From the NCBI RefSeq assembly GCF_000827125.1, contig NZ_CP010311.1:2356001-2420000 (forward strand): a DNA stretch of 64,000 nt, in the 5' to 3' direction. Shown one piece after another: positions 1 to 10,757 of this stretch; the stretch's first letter is position 1; every line of letters begins with the position of its first letter. The stretch comes from Geoalkalibacter subterraneus. GTDB taxonomy: Bacteria > Desulfobacterota > Desulfuromonadia > Desulfuromonadales > Geoalkalibacteraceae. Under the pieces are notes generated by a model. That model was given only the letters and a program-made list of their open reading frames with translations. It was not told the DNA's origin and ran no database searches. Position numbers and translations under genes: made by a program.

Positions 1-675
1 CGCAATTTCAGCTTCTGACGCTCGCAGGTAAACAGGCTTCACCAGCCGGGCGCTGCCAGCTTCAGACGCTTGCGCATCAGCGGCCGCCAGTAGGGCCACC
101 ATGGAAGCACGCGGCCAGTTCAAAGGCCCTTCCACAAAACGAGCCTGGGTACCAAGCACAGACTCAATCAGCTCGCGGTACACCATGGCGCCCTCCCCGA
201 CAAACAGGGTCGGTTCGCTGATCTGCTCAACAACCGTCGCAGGAGAAGCGACCCGCTCAGGGCAGCAGGCAGAAGCGCGTCCCTGTCGCACATGATATAA
301 CCCGGCGTAGACCTCTTTTTTGCGCGCATCGAGCATGGCACAAATCTGGCCTTCACAGCCCGCCGCATTCATGGCCAGCGCCTGCAGCGAAGAGATGCCG
401 ACCAGAGGCTTGGTCAAGGCAAGGGACAGACCTTTGGCCGCTGCCATCCCGACCCGCACTCCAGTAAAAGATCCGGGACCGCGTGTAACGGCAAAAAGAT
501 CAATCTCCTCAAGGGTAACGTCCGCATCAATCAGGGCTCGGTCGATAACAGCCGTTATACGTTCGGCATGACGTGCCCCCGTGTTGAAGTAGTTTTCGCT
601 CAGCAGCTTCGTTCCGCGGCAGACTGCTGCGCTGCCCGCGGAGGTGGCCGTATCGATGGCGAGGATCGTCTTCAT
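1..675 (-). CDS. tsaB: TsaB, tRNA t6A biosynthesis partner protein (C-terminus cut by window edge)
   Basis: The reverse frame is open from an ATG at 675 to the window edge, 225 codons. The N-terminus reads MKTILAIDTATSAGSAAV, the Asp-Thr-Ala-Thr/Ser start of the ASKHA fold of TsaB. The last visible residues (KPVYLRASEAEIA) match the usual TsaB C-terminal end, so only a few codons should be missing. TsaB is the non-catalytic partner of TsaD in adding threonylcarbamoyl to A37 of ANN-decoding tRNAs. The gene starts 3 bases after the rseP stop and is the last visible gene of the uppS-cdsA-dxr-rseP unit. Confidence 0.88.
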   Translation of the reverse strand, partial: MKTILAIDTATSAGSAAVCRGTKLLSENYFNTGARHAERITAVIDRALIDADVTLEEIDLFAVTRGPGSFTGVRVGMAAAKGLSLALTKPLVGISSLQALAMNAAGCEGQICAMLDARKKEVYAGLYHVRQGRASACCPERVASPATVVEQISEPTLFVGEGAMVYRELIESVLGTQARFVEGPLNWPRASMVALLAAADAQASEAGSARLVKPVYLRASEAEIA

Positions 676-678
676 AAC

Positions 679-1998
679 CTATCCCATGAAGATGCGGACA
701 ATATCATTGTAAAACGCCACCACCATCAGCATGATCAGCAGCACCAGCCCGATCTGCTGGGCAATCTCCCGTGTGCGTACAGACAGGGGCCGCCTGAAAA
801 CCAATTCGAAAAGATTGAAAAAGATATGCCCGCCGTCAAGGATCGGGATCGGCAACAGGTTGAGGATTCCCAACTGGATACTCAAAAAGGCCAGGACGGT
901 CAGGATGCTCGAAACATCTGTCTGAGCAGCCTGCCCGGCAATCTGCACCACCGTGATCGGTCCGCCGATATTTTTCGTGGAAACGTGCCCGCTGAACAAC
1001 TTCTGGACAAAAACTACGGTGAGTTCGATAAGGTCGTAGGTCCGCTCGGCCCCTGCAGCGACAGCTTCAAGAGGGCCGAATCGCTTCATCACAACATCTT
1101 GGGCGGGGGCAATTCCAATCAGATAATCATCGCCCCGATCTCCCCTCTCGGGCGTCACTATGTATTCAAGGCGCTCACCGTTTCGCTCAACGACAACCGG
1201 GACGGCCTGCCCTCCGGTTTCCTGGATTGCGTTTTTCAGATCAAACCAGGACGAAATTTCATGGTCGCCAACGGAGATTATCAGGTCGTCCTGCTCCATC
1301 CCGGCTTGCGCAGCGGGCATGTTAGGAGCAAGGGCACCGATACGAGCCGCCTGATCGGGGAAAAGCCCCAGACTTTGGAACTCAAGGTTACTCTCTTCGA
1401 CGGGAATGGTGAGTTCGACGTTCTCCCCGCCACGTAAAACCTCAAAGCGCAGCGAATCTCCAGCAAGCGAAATGAGCTTTTTGTTAGCTTCATTCCAACT
1501 GGCAACGGGAATATCGTTCACCGCTTCTATGCAGTCGCCCTGAACAAACCCGGCATTCGCTGCAGGACTCTCGGGAGCGACAAATCCGACACAGGGTTCG
1601 CGATCCAGAAAAGCGGGAAGATTGACACCGAGCATGAAGGCCAGCGGCAGAACGACAAAGGGCAGAATCAGGTTCATGAAAGGTCCGGCAGCAACGATCG
1701 CCATGCGCTTTGCAGGAGACTTGGCCGCATAGGAACGCGCCTTTTCCTCTTGCGTCAATTCGCCCGTTTCCCCATTTTCGCCTCCGCCCTCACCAAGCAT
1801 CTGCACATACCCCCCGAGGGGAACGGCACAGATCATATACTCGGTTTCACCCCAGGTTTTCGAGAAAAGCCTGGGGCCGAAGCCGAGGGAGAACTTCAGC
1901 ACTTTGACTCCAGCCATTTTGGCGACGCAGAAATGACCGAATTCATGGATAAAAACCAGAATCCCCAGCATGATGATTCCGGCAGCAATCGTAATCAT
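679..1998 (-). CDS. rseP: RseP, site-2 intramembrane zinc metalloprotease
   Basis: 439 aa inner-membrane protease of the M50 family that cleaves anti-sigma factors and leftover signal peptides inside the membrane. The zinc site HEFGH lies at residues 18-22 in the first membrane segment, and the second conserved motif LDGGH is at about 387-391 near the C-terminus. Two PDZ domains lie between them. I chose the ATG at 1998 because GGAGGAG sits just upstream; the frame stays open a further 20 codons upstream into dxr, but that extension lacks family similarity. It lies 14 bases after dxr and 3 before tsaB. Confidence 0.96.
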   Translation of the reverse strand: MITIAAGIIMLGILVFIHEFGHFCVAKMAGVKVLKFSLGFGPRLFSKTWGETEYMICAVPLGGYVQMLGEGGGENGETGELTQEEKARSYAAKSPAKRMAIVAAGPFMNLILPFVVLPLAFMLGVNLPAFLDREPCVGFVAPESPAANAGFVQGDCIEAVNDIPVASWNEANKKLISLAGDSLRFEVLRGGENVELTIPVEESNLEFQSLGLFPDQAARIGALAPNMPAAQAGMEQDDLIISVGDHEISSWFDLKNAIQETGGQAVPVVVERNGERLEYIVTPERGDRGDDYLIGIAPAQDVVMKRFGPLEAVAAGAERTYDLIELTVVFVQKLFSGHVSTKNIGGPITVVQIAGQAAQTDVSSILTVLAFLSIQLGILNLLPIPILDGGHIFFNLFELVFRRPLSVRTREIAQQIGLVLLIMLMVVAFYNDIVRIFMG

Positions 1999-2012
1999 TG
2001 ACTCTCTCCTCC

Positions 2013-3170
2013 TCAGGAAATCTCGCTGATGACTCGACGGGCACGGGTACGAGCCCACCGATCGACCCTGAGAACATCGTCGATGTGTTCAATTTCGTCC
2101 TCTCGCGGCAGCTCAAGAACGCTCGCAATGATGCGGCTGATATTCAGAAAAGAAATTCCCCCGTTGAGAAAAGCTTCCACCGCCACCTCATTGGCGGCAT
2201 TGAGGACCGCAGGTGCGGAACCGCCCTCGCGCAAGGCATCGTAGGCAAGCTTGAGGCAGGAAAATTTCTGGGTGTCCGGTTTTTCAAAGGTCAGTGTCCC
2301 CAGCTCGCAGAGATCAAGCGCGGGAATTTTCAAAGGCAGCCGCTCCGGGTACGAGAGCGCATAGGCAATCGGTGTCCGCATATCGGGAACCCCCATCTGC
2401 GCAATCACCGAACCATCGATATACTCGACCATGGAGTGGACGATGCTCTGCGGATGGATGTGGACATCGAGCCGCTCGGCCGGCAGATCGAACAACCAAT
2501 GGGCCTCGATCACTTCAAGGCCCTTGTTCATCATGGTCGCCGAATCGATGGTGATCTTGCGCCCCATCTCCCAATTCGGGTGATTCAAGGCATCGCCCGG
2601 CGTAACATGCGAGAGTTCAGCAAGGGAGCGGTTGCAAAAAGGGCCGCCAGAGGCCGTGAGAATCAAGCGGCGCACGTCATGCTTGCGGTGCCCCTCAAGA
2701 GACTGAAAAATAGCAGAGTGTTCGCTGTCGACAGGAAAAATGCGAACCTCTTTTTCAAGGGCACGGCTCATAACCAGAGAGCCGGCGCACACCAGTGTCT
2801 CCTTGTTGGCCAACGCGATGTCCTTGCCGGCTTCAATAGCCGCCATCGTGGGCACCAATCCGGCGGCCCCTACAATAGCGGAAACCACCATGTCGGCGTT
2901 GCCATGAGTCGCGCAGGCCACCAGGCCCTGAACACCGGAAAGCACTTCCGGGCCCTGGGGGCCGAGACGACGACGCAGCTCTTTGGCCTGCGACTCTGAA
3001 AGGACCGCAACAATTTCAGGACGGAAAGCGCGGATCTGTTCATGGAGCAGGTCGATATTGTTTCCGGCGGTCAAAGCCACCACCCGGTATTTGTCGGGAT
3101 GAGCCGCTACAATATCAAGCGCGTTGACGCCAATGGACCCGGTAGATCCTAAAATCACAAGATTTTTCAT
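2013..3170 (-). CDS. dxr: 1-deoxy-D-xylulose 5-phosphate reductoisomerase
   Basis: 385 aa, the normal length for Dxr (IspC). It converts DXP to 2-C-methyl-D-erythritol 4-phosphate with NADPH, the committed step of the MEP isoprenoid pathway. The NADPH-binding GSTGSIG is at residues 8-14. The substrate and metal region includes SASGGPF-type and [19 protein letters not shown]-type motifs. It sits directly after cdsA (9-base gap) and before rseP. With uppS in the same unit it feeds isoprenoid precursors to undecaprenyl phosphate synthesis. Confidence 0.97.
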   Translation of the reverse strand: MKNLVILGSTGSIGVNALDIVAAHPDKYRVVALTAGNNIDLLHEQIRAFRPEIVAVLSESQAKELRRRLGPQGPEVLSGVQGLVACATHGNADMVVSAIVGAAGLVPTMAAIEAGKDIALANKETLVCAGSLVMSRALEKEVRIFPVDSEHSAIFQSLEGHRKHDVRRLILTASGGPFCNRSLAELSHVTPGDALNHPNWEMGRKITIDSATMMNKGLEVIEAHWLFDLPAERLDVHIHPQSIVHSMVEYIDGSVIAQMGVPDMRTPIAYALSYPERLPLKIPALDLCELGTLTFEKPDTQKFSCLKLAYDALREGGSAPAVLNAANEVAVEAFLNGGISFLNISRIIASVLELPREDEIEHIDDVLRVDRWARTRARRVISEIS

Positions 3171-3179
3171 AACAACGGC

Positions 3180-3977
3180 CTAAAAATCCTTCAGCAGGGC
3201 AAAATAATAAACGACGGGAAAAATCAAAATCAGACTGTCGAGACGGTCAAGCAAACCACCGTGCCCGGGGATCAGCCCACCGGAATCCTTGACGCCGAAA
3301 CTGCGCTTGAGCATGGATTCTATAAGATCGCCGATCTGCGCCAAAGGTCCAAGAATCAACGCCAGAAAAAGGCCATCAAGGAAGCCGATTTCAGGCAGAA
3401 ACCACATTGTGGCGATCACGACAGCCAGTGCGGCTCCGGCCATGCCGCCGACAGCGCCTTCGATACTCTTGTTCGGGCTGATTGCCGGATAGAGCTTGTG
3501 ACGGCCCAGGGACACCCCGACAAAATAAGCGGCGGTGTCACTGGCCATAGTGAGCAGCAGGATGAAAAAAATCCAGAGCTTTCCGGAATCGAGAGTCGCC
3601 AGCGCACCAAGATGGGCCAAGGGGATGACGAGATAGAAAATACCAAGAAAAATCAGCCCGATCTGCTGCATCACCGTTTCGAGATCGTGAAAACGGAACA
3701 GAAACCAGGCCAACCAGAACACGGTGACCAGACTCAATCCGGCCAAGACCGGCACCGTATTCATGGAGGCGATCAGCAAAGACAACAAAGCGCCGAGGCC
3801 GGTCGCGAGGTGGCGCTCGACCCATCGCCCGTCAGGAAGCACGATCTGGTGAAATTCGTTTAAAGCCAGCGCCGTCACCACAAAAACAAGAAGGCTGAAG
3901 AGAAAGGGGCCGGCGAAGTAAACGTAAAGAATCAACGCGGGCAGTGCGATGATTCCAGTAATAATTCTCTCCTTAAT
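3180..3977 (-). CDS. cdsA: CdsA, phosphatidate cytidylyltransferase (probable ATT start)
   Basis: Integral membrane enzyme making CDP-diacylglycerol from phosphatidate and CTP. The C-terminal part carries the CdsA signature (DLIESMLKRSFGVKDSG, then PGHGGLLDRLDSL) with its acidic metal-binding residues, and about eight hydrophobic segments are visible. The start is unusual. An AGGAGG lies 6 bases before an ATT codon at 3977, giving IKERIITGIIALPA and 265 aa, the usual family length and N-terminus. No in-frame ATG, GTG or TTG occurs until a TTG at 3935, which has no ribosome site and would remove the conserved KERIITG segment. Lies between uppS and dxr. Confidence 0.9.
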   Translation of the reverse strand: MKERIITGIIALPALILYVYFAGPFLFSLLVFVVTALALNEFHQIVLPDGRWVERHLATGLGALLSLLIASMNTVPVLAGLSLVTVFWLAWFLFRFHDLETVMQQIGLIFLGIFYLVIPLAHLGALATLDSGKLWIFFILLLTMASDTAAYFVGVSLGRHKLYPAISPNKSIEGAVGGMAGAALAVVIATMWFLPEIGFLDGLFLALILGPLAQIGDLIESMLKRSFGVKDSGGLIPGHGGLLDRLDSLILIFPVVYYFALLKDF

Positions 3978-4135
3978 GGCGAGCCTCCTTTGTTCCGTTT
4001 CTCGAAAACGTGAATCCGAGAGGAGTGAGGTTTCGGGATCGGCAGAGAATGCCGTTTTCGCGAAATCAGGGGAAACGGGAATTTCGGCCTGAACAAGTTG
4101 TTTCGTCCTTATTGTCGCAGCGACACGAAGGCCAG

Positions 4136-4864
4136 TTATTCGTCAAAATCCCCGCTACGCTGCTCATCCGTCAGTCCGAAACGGCGGCGTCGGCGCCCGA
4201 AAGCCCTGAATGCATCATGCAGATGCTGGTGATCAAAATCAGGCCAGAGCGTATGGGTAAAATACAACTCGGTATAAGCCATCTGCCAGAGCAGAAAATT
4301 ACTGATGCGCATCTCTCCACTGGTTCGGATCAAGAGGTCAGGTTCAGGCAGCATTGCCGTATCGAGATGCTCGTCAATCATCGATTCGGTGATGGCATCC
4401 GCTGAAATTTCTCCATCGGCAACCCGCCTGGCAATTTTACGCATGGCGCGGGTGATTTCATCGCGGGATCCATAAGAGAGTGCGAGAGTCAGGGTCATTC
4501 CGGAGTTGCGTTCTGTACGTTTGATCGTATCAGTCAACATGCGCCGCACAGAAGTGGGCAGACGTTCTATATCACCGATCACATTGAAGCGAATGCTGTT
4601 GGACAGCATGGTTTCAAGTTCTTTTTTCAGATAGGCCGTCAGCAACTCCATCAACGCACTGATCTCTTCATCCGGCCGCCCCCAGTTTTCATAACTGAAC
4701 GCATAAAGAGTCAGGTACTCGACCTCGAGACGGGAACATTCCTCGACAACCCGACGCACAGTTTCAACCCCTTGCCTGTGGCCAAAAACACGAGGCTGGG
4801 ATTTTTGACGGGCCCATCGGCCGTTGCCATCCATGATAATTGCGAGATGCCGGGGAATACGCAT
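4136..4864 (-). CDS. uppS: UppS, di-trans,poly-cis-undecaprenyl-diphosphate synthase
   Basis: 242 aa cis-prenyltransferase that adds eight isopentenyl units to farnesyl diphosphate to make the C55 carrier lipid for peptidoglycan and O-antigen. Family marks are the IIMDGNGRWA block (residues 9-18) with the catalytic Asp, HRQGVE, and the late RTSGEMRISNFLLWQ block. It is the first gene of the uppS-cdsA-dxr-rseP-tsaB unit. A terminator lies between it and frr, so it probably has its own promoter at 4912-4940. Confidence 0.96.
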   Translation of the reverse strand: MRIPRHLAIIMDGNGRWARQKSQPRVFGHRQGVETVRRVVEECSRLEVEYLTLYAFSYENWGRPDEEISALMELLTAYLKKELETMLSNSIRFNVIGDIERLPTSVRRMLTDTIKRTERNSGMTLTLALSYGSRDEITRAMRKIARRVADGEISADAITESMIDEHLDTAMLPEPDLLIRTSGEMRISNFLLWQMAYTELYFTHTLWPDFDHQHLHDAFRAFGRRRRRFGLTDEQRSGDFDE

Positions 4865-4911
4865 GAAAATTCTCTGACTGGGAGATAGCGAACGAAGCCG
4901 CGAGATTTTTT

Positions 4912-4940
4912 AAGCTAGCATGAAAGCTTCGCGGGGGCAA
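4912..4940 (-). promoter_or_regulatory. Candidate sigma70 promoter for uppS operon
   Basis: On the minus strand TTGCCC and TAGCTT are separated by 17 bases, between the frr terminator and the uppS start. The -10 match is modest. Placement just after a terminator supports it. Confidence 0.35.
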
Positions 4941-4963
4941 GTTCTTGAAAAGACAGGCATGTT

Positions 4964-4990
4964 AAAAACGGGGCGCCTGAAGGCGCCCCG
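4964..4990 (-). terminator. Intrinsic terminator after frr
   Basis: On the minus strand CGGGGCGCC, loop TTCA, GGCGCCCCG form a perfect 9-bp stem followed by TTTTTAAC. It closes the rpsB-tsf-pyrH-frr unit 26 bases after the frr stop. Confidence 0.9.
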
Positions 4991-5016
4991 TGCGGAGTGT
5001 TTCAATCGAGGCAGGA

Positions 5017-5574
5017 CTAAACTTCCATGACCTCGGTCTCTTTGGAGGAGATCAGCTCATCAACCTTTTTCACATACTGGTCGGTGAGATCCTGGATGTC
5101 TTTCTCGCCACGCTTGAGATCGTCCTCGGAGATCTCTTTTTCCTTCTCCATTTTCTTGAGCGCATCGTTGCCGTCACGCCGGACGTTACGTATTGCGATC
5201 CGAGCGTCTTCGCCCATACGCTTGACCAGCTTGACCATTTCCTTGCGGCGCTCTTCGGTCAGGGGAGGGATCGCAATGCGGATCACCTGCCCATCGGAAG
5301 AGGGATTAAGCCCGAGGTCTGATTTCAGAATGGCTTTTTCAATTTCGGGAATCAGATTTTTTTCCCAGGGCTGAATTATGATCATGCGCGGCTCGGGAAC
5401 CGTCAGCGAACCCACCTGATTAAGAGGGGTCGGAGTGCCGTAGTAATCGATCCGCACCTCATCGAGCAGAGCCGTGGAAGCGCGGCCGGTGCGCACCTTG
5501 GAAAACTCCTTCTTGAGCGCATCAATTGCTTTATCCATGCCGGAGCGTGTTTTTTTCAGGATGTCATCATACAT
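5017..5574 (-). CDS. frr: Ribosome recycling factor
   Basis: 185 aa, exactly the classical RRF length. With EF-G it splits the post-termination ribosome. The KVRTGRAST block near residue 30 and the C-terminal [20 protein letters not shown]-type helix are typical. A GTG at 5583 would extend the frame by three codons. The ATG at 5574 is preferred because GGGAGGG lies about 8 bases upstream of it and almost touches the GTG. The gene begins 5 bases after the pyrH stop and ends before a strong terminator. Confidence 0.97.
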   Translation of the reverse strand: MYDDILKKTRSGMDKAIDALKKEFSKVRTGRASTALLDEVRIDYYGTPTPLNQVGSLTVPEPRMIIIQPWEKNLIPEIEKAILKSDLGLNPSSDGQVIRIAIPPLTEERRKEMVKLVKRMGEDARIAIRNVRRDGNDALKKMEKEKEISEDDLKRGEKDIQDLTDQYVKKVDELISSKETEVMEV

Positions 5575-5579
5575 AGTCT

Positions 5580-7243
<1,664 letters not shown>

Positions 7244-7321
7244 AGTGCAAACCTCCAGATTTATTTATCGGCGGCGAACCGCCGGAATAGAAATTTCTGA
7301 ACAAAATCTTGGGAAAAGCTT

Positions 7322-7356
7322 AAAAAAGGCGGCTCCATGCAGGAAACCGCCCTTTT
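7322..7356 (-). terminator. Hairpin with T-run between rpsB and tsf (terminator or attenuator)
   Basis: On the minus strand AAAAGGGCGG pairs with CCGCCTTTTTT through one G-T wobble, extended by TCC/GGA inside the loop. The T-run gives it intrinsic terminator form. It begins 18 bases after the rpsB stop, so it could set the S2:EF-Ts ratio by partial readthrough (inference). Confidence 0.75.
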
Positions 7357-7374
7357 AGGTCAAACGAAAAGACT

Positions 7375-8172
7375 TCAGGCCCCGGCAGCCGGAGTCGCAG
7401 CGGATTCTTCCTTTTCGGCAGCAGCTGCCTCGGCCGCCTGCTCTTCATCCGCCTCGGCACCTTCGGCCTCGGCCCGGAGTTCCGCTTCACGATTTTTGAC
7501 GCCGTCAAGACAGGCATCTGCCATGCGTGAGGCAAACAGGCGAATGGCGCGAATCGCATCGTCATTGCCGGGGATGATGTAGTCAATATCGTCAGGGTCG
7601 CAGTTGGTGTCAACCACCGCTACGACCGGAATGCCGAGTTTGCGGGCTTCTTTGACCGCGATGTGCTCTTTTTTGGGGTCGATCACAAACAAGGCACCGG
7701 GAAGCTTGGTCATGCTTTTGATGCCGCCGAGACTTCTTTCGAGCTTTGCGCGCTCACGTTCGAGCTGCAGAACTTCCTTCTTGGTCAGCAGGTCATAAGT
7801 GCCGTCCTCGGCCATGGCCTCAATCTTCTTGAGGCGATCGATACTCCCCTTGATCGTCACGAAGTTGGTCAGCATGCCGCCGAGCCAGCGGTTGTTGACA
7901 AAATACTGGTCGCAGCGCTGCGCTTCCTCGCTGATGGAATCCTGCGCCTGTTTCTTGGTGCCGACAAAGAGGATCTTGTCGCCGTTTTTGACTGTTTCGG
8001 ACAGAAAATTGTAAGCGGTTCTGAAGTAGCGAACCGTTTTCTGCAGGTCGATAATGTAAATACCGTTGCGGGCGCCAAAAATGTAAGGCTTCATTTTCGG
8101 GTTCCAGCGACGGGTCTGGTGTCCGAAATGGACACCGGCTTCAAGCAGTTGTTTCATTGAAACGTGAGCCAT
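7375..8172 (-). CDS. rpsB: 30S ribosomal protein S2
   Basis: 265 aa. The N-terminus [20 protein letters not shown] and the [14 protein letters not shown] block identify S2. The ATG at 8172 has AGGAGA seven bases upstream; the open frame extends 31 codons further but without S2 similarity. The last about 40 residues are a low-complexity Ala/Glu tail, longer than in E. coli. First gene of its operon, with a good promoter at 8292-8321. Confidence 0.97.
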   Translation of the reverse strand: MAHVSMKQLLEAGVHFGHQTRRWNPKMKPYIFGARNGIYIIDLQKTVRYFRTAYNFLSETVKNGDKILFVGTKKQAQDSISEEAQRCDQYFVNNRWLGGMLTNFVTIKGSIDRLKKIEAMAEDGTYDLLTKKEVLQLERERAKLERSLGGIKSMTKLPGALFVIDPKKEHIAVKEARKLGIPVVAVVDTNCDPDDIDYIIPGNDDAIRAIRLFASRMADACLDGVKNREAELRAEAEGAEADEEQAAEAAAAEKEESAATPAAGA

Positions 8173-8291
8173 GGTGTTTCTCCTGTTTTGCGGGTTAATG
8201 TTCCTCCGTCCTCTTCGCAACTTTCGCGACCGGTCGCCTGCCGGCACCCCACGAAAACAATCCAAGGACGTGCGTAATGAATAACCACAAG

Positions 8292-8321
8292 TCTATATCA
8301 TGTGGAAAGCGGCTACTGCAA
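8292..8321 (-). promoter_or_regulatory. Sigma70 promoter for rpsB operon
   Basis: Minus-strand TTGCAG and TATAGA are 18 bases apart, about 120 bases upstream of the rpsB ATG. The long leader leaves room for S2 autoregulation, but I did not identify a specific leader structure. Confidence 0.6.
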
Positions 8322-8344
8322 GTAAAAAATAGGCAATTTGGCGG

Positions 8345-8373
8345 TTTACAAGGGTGAAGAACTGGACTAATAT
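8345..8373 (+). promoter_or_regulatory. Sigma70 promoter for lptFG, giving a leaderless message
   Basis: TTTACA and TAATAT are separated by exactly 17 bases. The -10 box ends 8 bases before the lptF ATG at 8382, so transcription should begin about 2 bases from the start codon. No ribosome-binding site is present. Confidence 0.65.
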
Positions 8374-8381
8374 TTCGCGCT

Positions 8382-9569
8382 ATGGGACTCTTTGCCGCGC
8401 GACACCGCTATATCCTGCGTGAAATTCTTGCTCCTTTCGCATTGGGGCTGGCGATCTTCACATTCATTCTGTTGATGGGACGCCTGCTGCGACTGGTGGA
8501 GCTTGTTCTCAACAAGGGCGTGCCGCTTATAGACATCATCAAGCTGTTTGTCTTTCTGCTGCCCTCTTTTCTGGTCCTGACCCTGCCCCTCGCATTCCTG
8601 CTGGGTGTTCTTCTCGGCTTCGGCAGGCTTTCTACCGACTCCGAGATCATCGCCCTTAAATCATCGGGCATCAGTCTTTATGACATGTCAAAGCCTGTCC
8701 TTGCGCTGAGCCTCGTTGTCAGCCTGGCCACCGGAGTGCTGTCGGTTTGGGCTCATCCGCACGGCAAACGCGCCTTCAAAGAGCAGGTGTTTCATATCGC
8801 CCACAATCGCGCGACCATTGGCATCGAACCCCGGGTATTCAACGATGAGTTTGATGGACTCGTGCTCTACGCAAATGATGTCGAGGATAATAGCGGCCTT
8901 TTGAAGGGCCTGTTCATTTCGGATCAACGTATGGCGCAGGAGCCATCAATCATCATCGCCGATCAGGGGCGGGCCATTCCTGACCCCGATAAACTGACCC
9001 TGAACCTTCGCCTGCGCGATGGCACCATACACCGGCAACTTGACCGCAAAAAAGATGAGGCCTATCAGATTATCGACTTTGACAGCTACGACGTTCAGCT
9101 CGATCTTGGCTCTCAACTGCGTGACATCAGCGAGCGTCGGGTCAAGGAAAGTGAATTGAGCTTCAGCGAACTGCAATCGCTGATTTCAGAGTCCGAAGGA
9201 ACGCAGCGCAACGCCTATCTTGTCGAGCACCATCAGCGCCTGGCTCTTGCGCCGGCGGCGACCCTGCTTGCCATCATCGGCATTCCTCTCGGGATTCAGT
9301 CGCGGCGATCGGGACGAGGCGGCGGCTTTGCCCTCGCTCTGATGGTCTTTCTTGCTTACTACCTGCTTTTTTCTTTTGCCCAGGCATTGGGAGCCGAGGG
9401 GATCATGCCGCCCTGGCTTGTCATGTGGCTGCCCAACATCGCCTTTTTGATCTCGGGGATCTGGCTGCTGCACTTTACGGCGCAGGAGAAAAAAATGACC
9501 GCCTTTGAGCGTTTCGATGAATGGAAGCGACGCCAGTTACAACGAATCAGGCGCAGGAGGCTTGATTGA
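8382..9569 (+). CDS. lptF: LptF, LPS export ABC transporter permease
   Basis: 395 aa YjgP/YjgQ-family permease. With LptG and LptB2 it extracts LPS from the inner membrane. Three hydrophobic segments at the N-terminal side and three at the C-terminal side flank a periplasmic beta-jellyroll region (about residues 120-290), the family layout. The partners lptB, lptA and lptC lie in this window at 24507-26313. It overlaps lptG by 4 bases. No Shine-Dalgarno sequence precedes the ATG; the promoter lies so close that the mRNA is probably leaderless. Confidence 0.93.
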   Translation: MGLFAARHRYILREILAPFALGLAIFTFILLMGRLLRLVELVLNKGVPLIDIIKLFVFLLPSFLVLTLPLAFLLGVLLGFGRLSTDSEIIALKSSGISLYDMSKPVLALSLVVSLATGVLSVWAHPHGKRAFKEQVFHIAHNRATIGIEPRVFNDEFDGLVLYANDVEDNSGLLKGLFISDQRMAQEPSIIIADQGRAIPDPDKLTLNLRLRDGTIHRQLDRKKDEAYQIIDFDSYDVQLDLGSQLRDISERRVKESELSFSELQSLISESEGTQRNAYLVEHHQRLALAPAATLLAIIGIPLGIQSRRSGRGGGFALALMVFLAYYLLFSFAQALGAEGIMPPWLVMWLPNIAFLISGIWLLHFTAQEKKMTAFERFDEWKRRQLQRIRRRRLD

Positions 9570-10651
9570 ACCGCATCAACCGCTATCTTCTGAAAAGTTT
9601 TTTCCATATCTTCATTCTGGCCCTGACCACTTTCATCGGGCTCTACCTGCTCATCGATTTTTTTGAAAAAGTCGACGATCTTCTTGAATACAAGGCGGGA
9701 CTGGACCTTTCTCTTTCCTATTTTGCCTTGAAAATTCCCCTGATTTTCTCCCAGGTCTGTCCGATGGCAGTCCTGATGGCGGTTTTTATGACCATTGGCG
9801 GGCTGGCCCGCACCAGCGAATTAACAGCCCTGCATGCGGGTGGCGTCAGCCTGGCACGCATAGCAGCGCCCCTGATCGCAACCGCCTGGATGATTTCTCT
9901 TCTTCTACTGCTGGTCAACGAAAACCTGGTTCATTCCAGTGTCCGCACCATGAACCACATCTGGGACGCACAAATCAAAGGGGAACAAAGCCTGTCTTTT
10001 AAAAGCGACCGGCTGTGGCTGCGCGAAGGCAACAGGATCATCAACATCCAGACAGCCGATCCTGATCGGGAACAACTCAATGGCGTGTCCCTTTTTCGCT
10101 TTAACGAAGATTTCAGACTTCTTGAACGGTTTTCAGCGGACCAGGCAACATTCAATGAAGGGGGCTGGCAGGTTGAGGGCGGTCTGCTCTACCGTTTCAA
10201 TCCGGAAAGTGGGGAAATGAGCGAGACAGTGCGCCTTGACCAGCAATTTCTGCCGCTGGATAAGTCTCCGCAGGATTTTCGGATTGTTGAACGGAAAGCA
10301 GAAGAGATGAATTTCAAGCAGCTGCGCTCTCATGCCCGAAAGCTGCGCGCTGAAGGCTACGATTCAACCCGCTTGCGAGTCGATATGCATAATCGCCTGG
10401 CTTCCCCCTTTGCCGCCCTGATCATGGCATTTATCGGCATACCCTTTGCCCTGCAGAGAAGGCGCGGCAGCAGCATCGCTCTTGGAGTGGCCATCACCAT
10501 AGCCATCGGTTTCGGCTATCATGTTCTCCAGGCCATATGCCTCGCCCTGGGCTATGCTGAACTGCTGCCCGCCATCGTCGCCGCCTGGGTGACCAACCTG
10601 ATATTTCTGCTGTTCGGACTTTGGCTGCTGATGAGAGAGACATCGGCCTGA
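9566..10651 (+). CDS. lptG: LptG, LPS export ABC transporter permease
   Basis: 361 aa, the second YjgP/YjgQ permease half. The start is TTG at 9566, inside the TTGA overlap with the lptF stop, with GGAGG five bases upstream. The LptF/LptG family layout is clear: membrane helices near the N-terminus (FIGLYLLIDFFEKVDDLL), a periplasmic domain, then three C-terminal helices (LASPFAALIMAFIGIPFAL). It works with LptF, LptB and LptC to pass LPS to LptA. Confidence 0.93.
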   Translation: MNRINRYLLKSFFHIFILALTTFIGLYLLIDFFEKVDDLLEYKAGLDLSLSYFALKIPLIFSQVCPMAVLMAVFMTIGGLARTSELTALHAGGVSLARIAAPLIATAWMISLLLLLVNENLVHSSVRTMNHIWDAQIKGEQSLSFKSDRLWLREGNRIINIQTADPDREQLNGVSLFRFNEDFRLLERFSADQATFNEGGWQVEGGLLYRFNPESGEMSETVRLDQQFLPLDKSPQDFRIVERKAEEMNFKQLRSHARKLRAEGYDSTRLRVDMHNRLASPFAALIMAFIGIPFALQRRRGSSIALGVAITIAIGFGYHVLQAICLALGYAELLPAIVAAWVTNLIFLLFGLWLLMRETSA

Positions 10652-10757
10652 CACACGTCACGCCCGGGGGCCATCGCTTGCCAAATGCTGACAATCTGCT
10701 TGACTGTCTGCCACGATCTCAGTGCGGAAGTGCCGCACCAAAAACAGGGAGGTTGCC

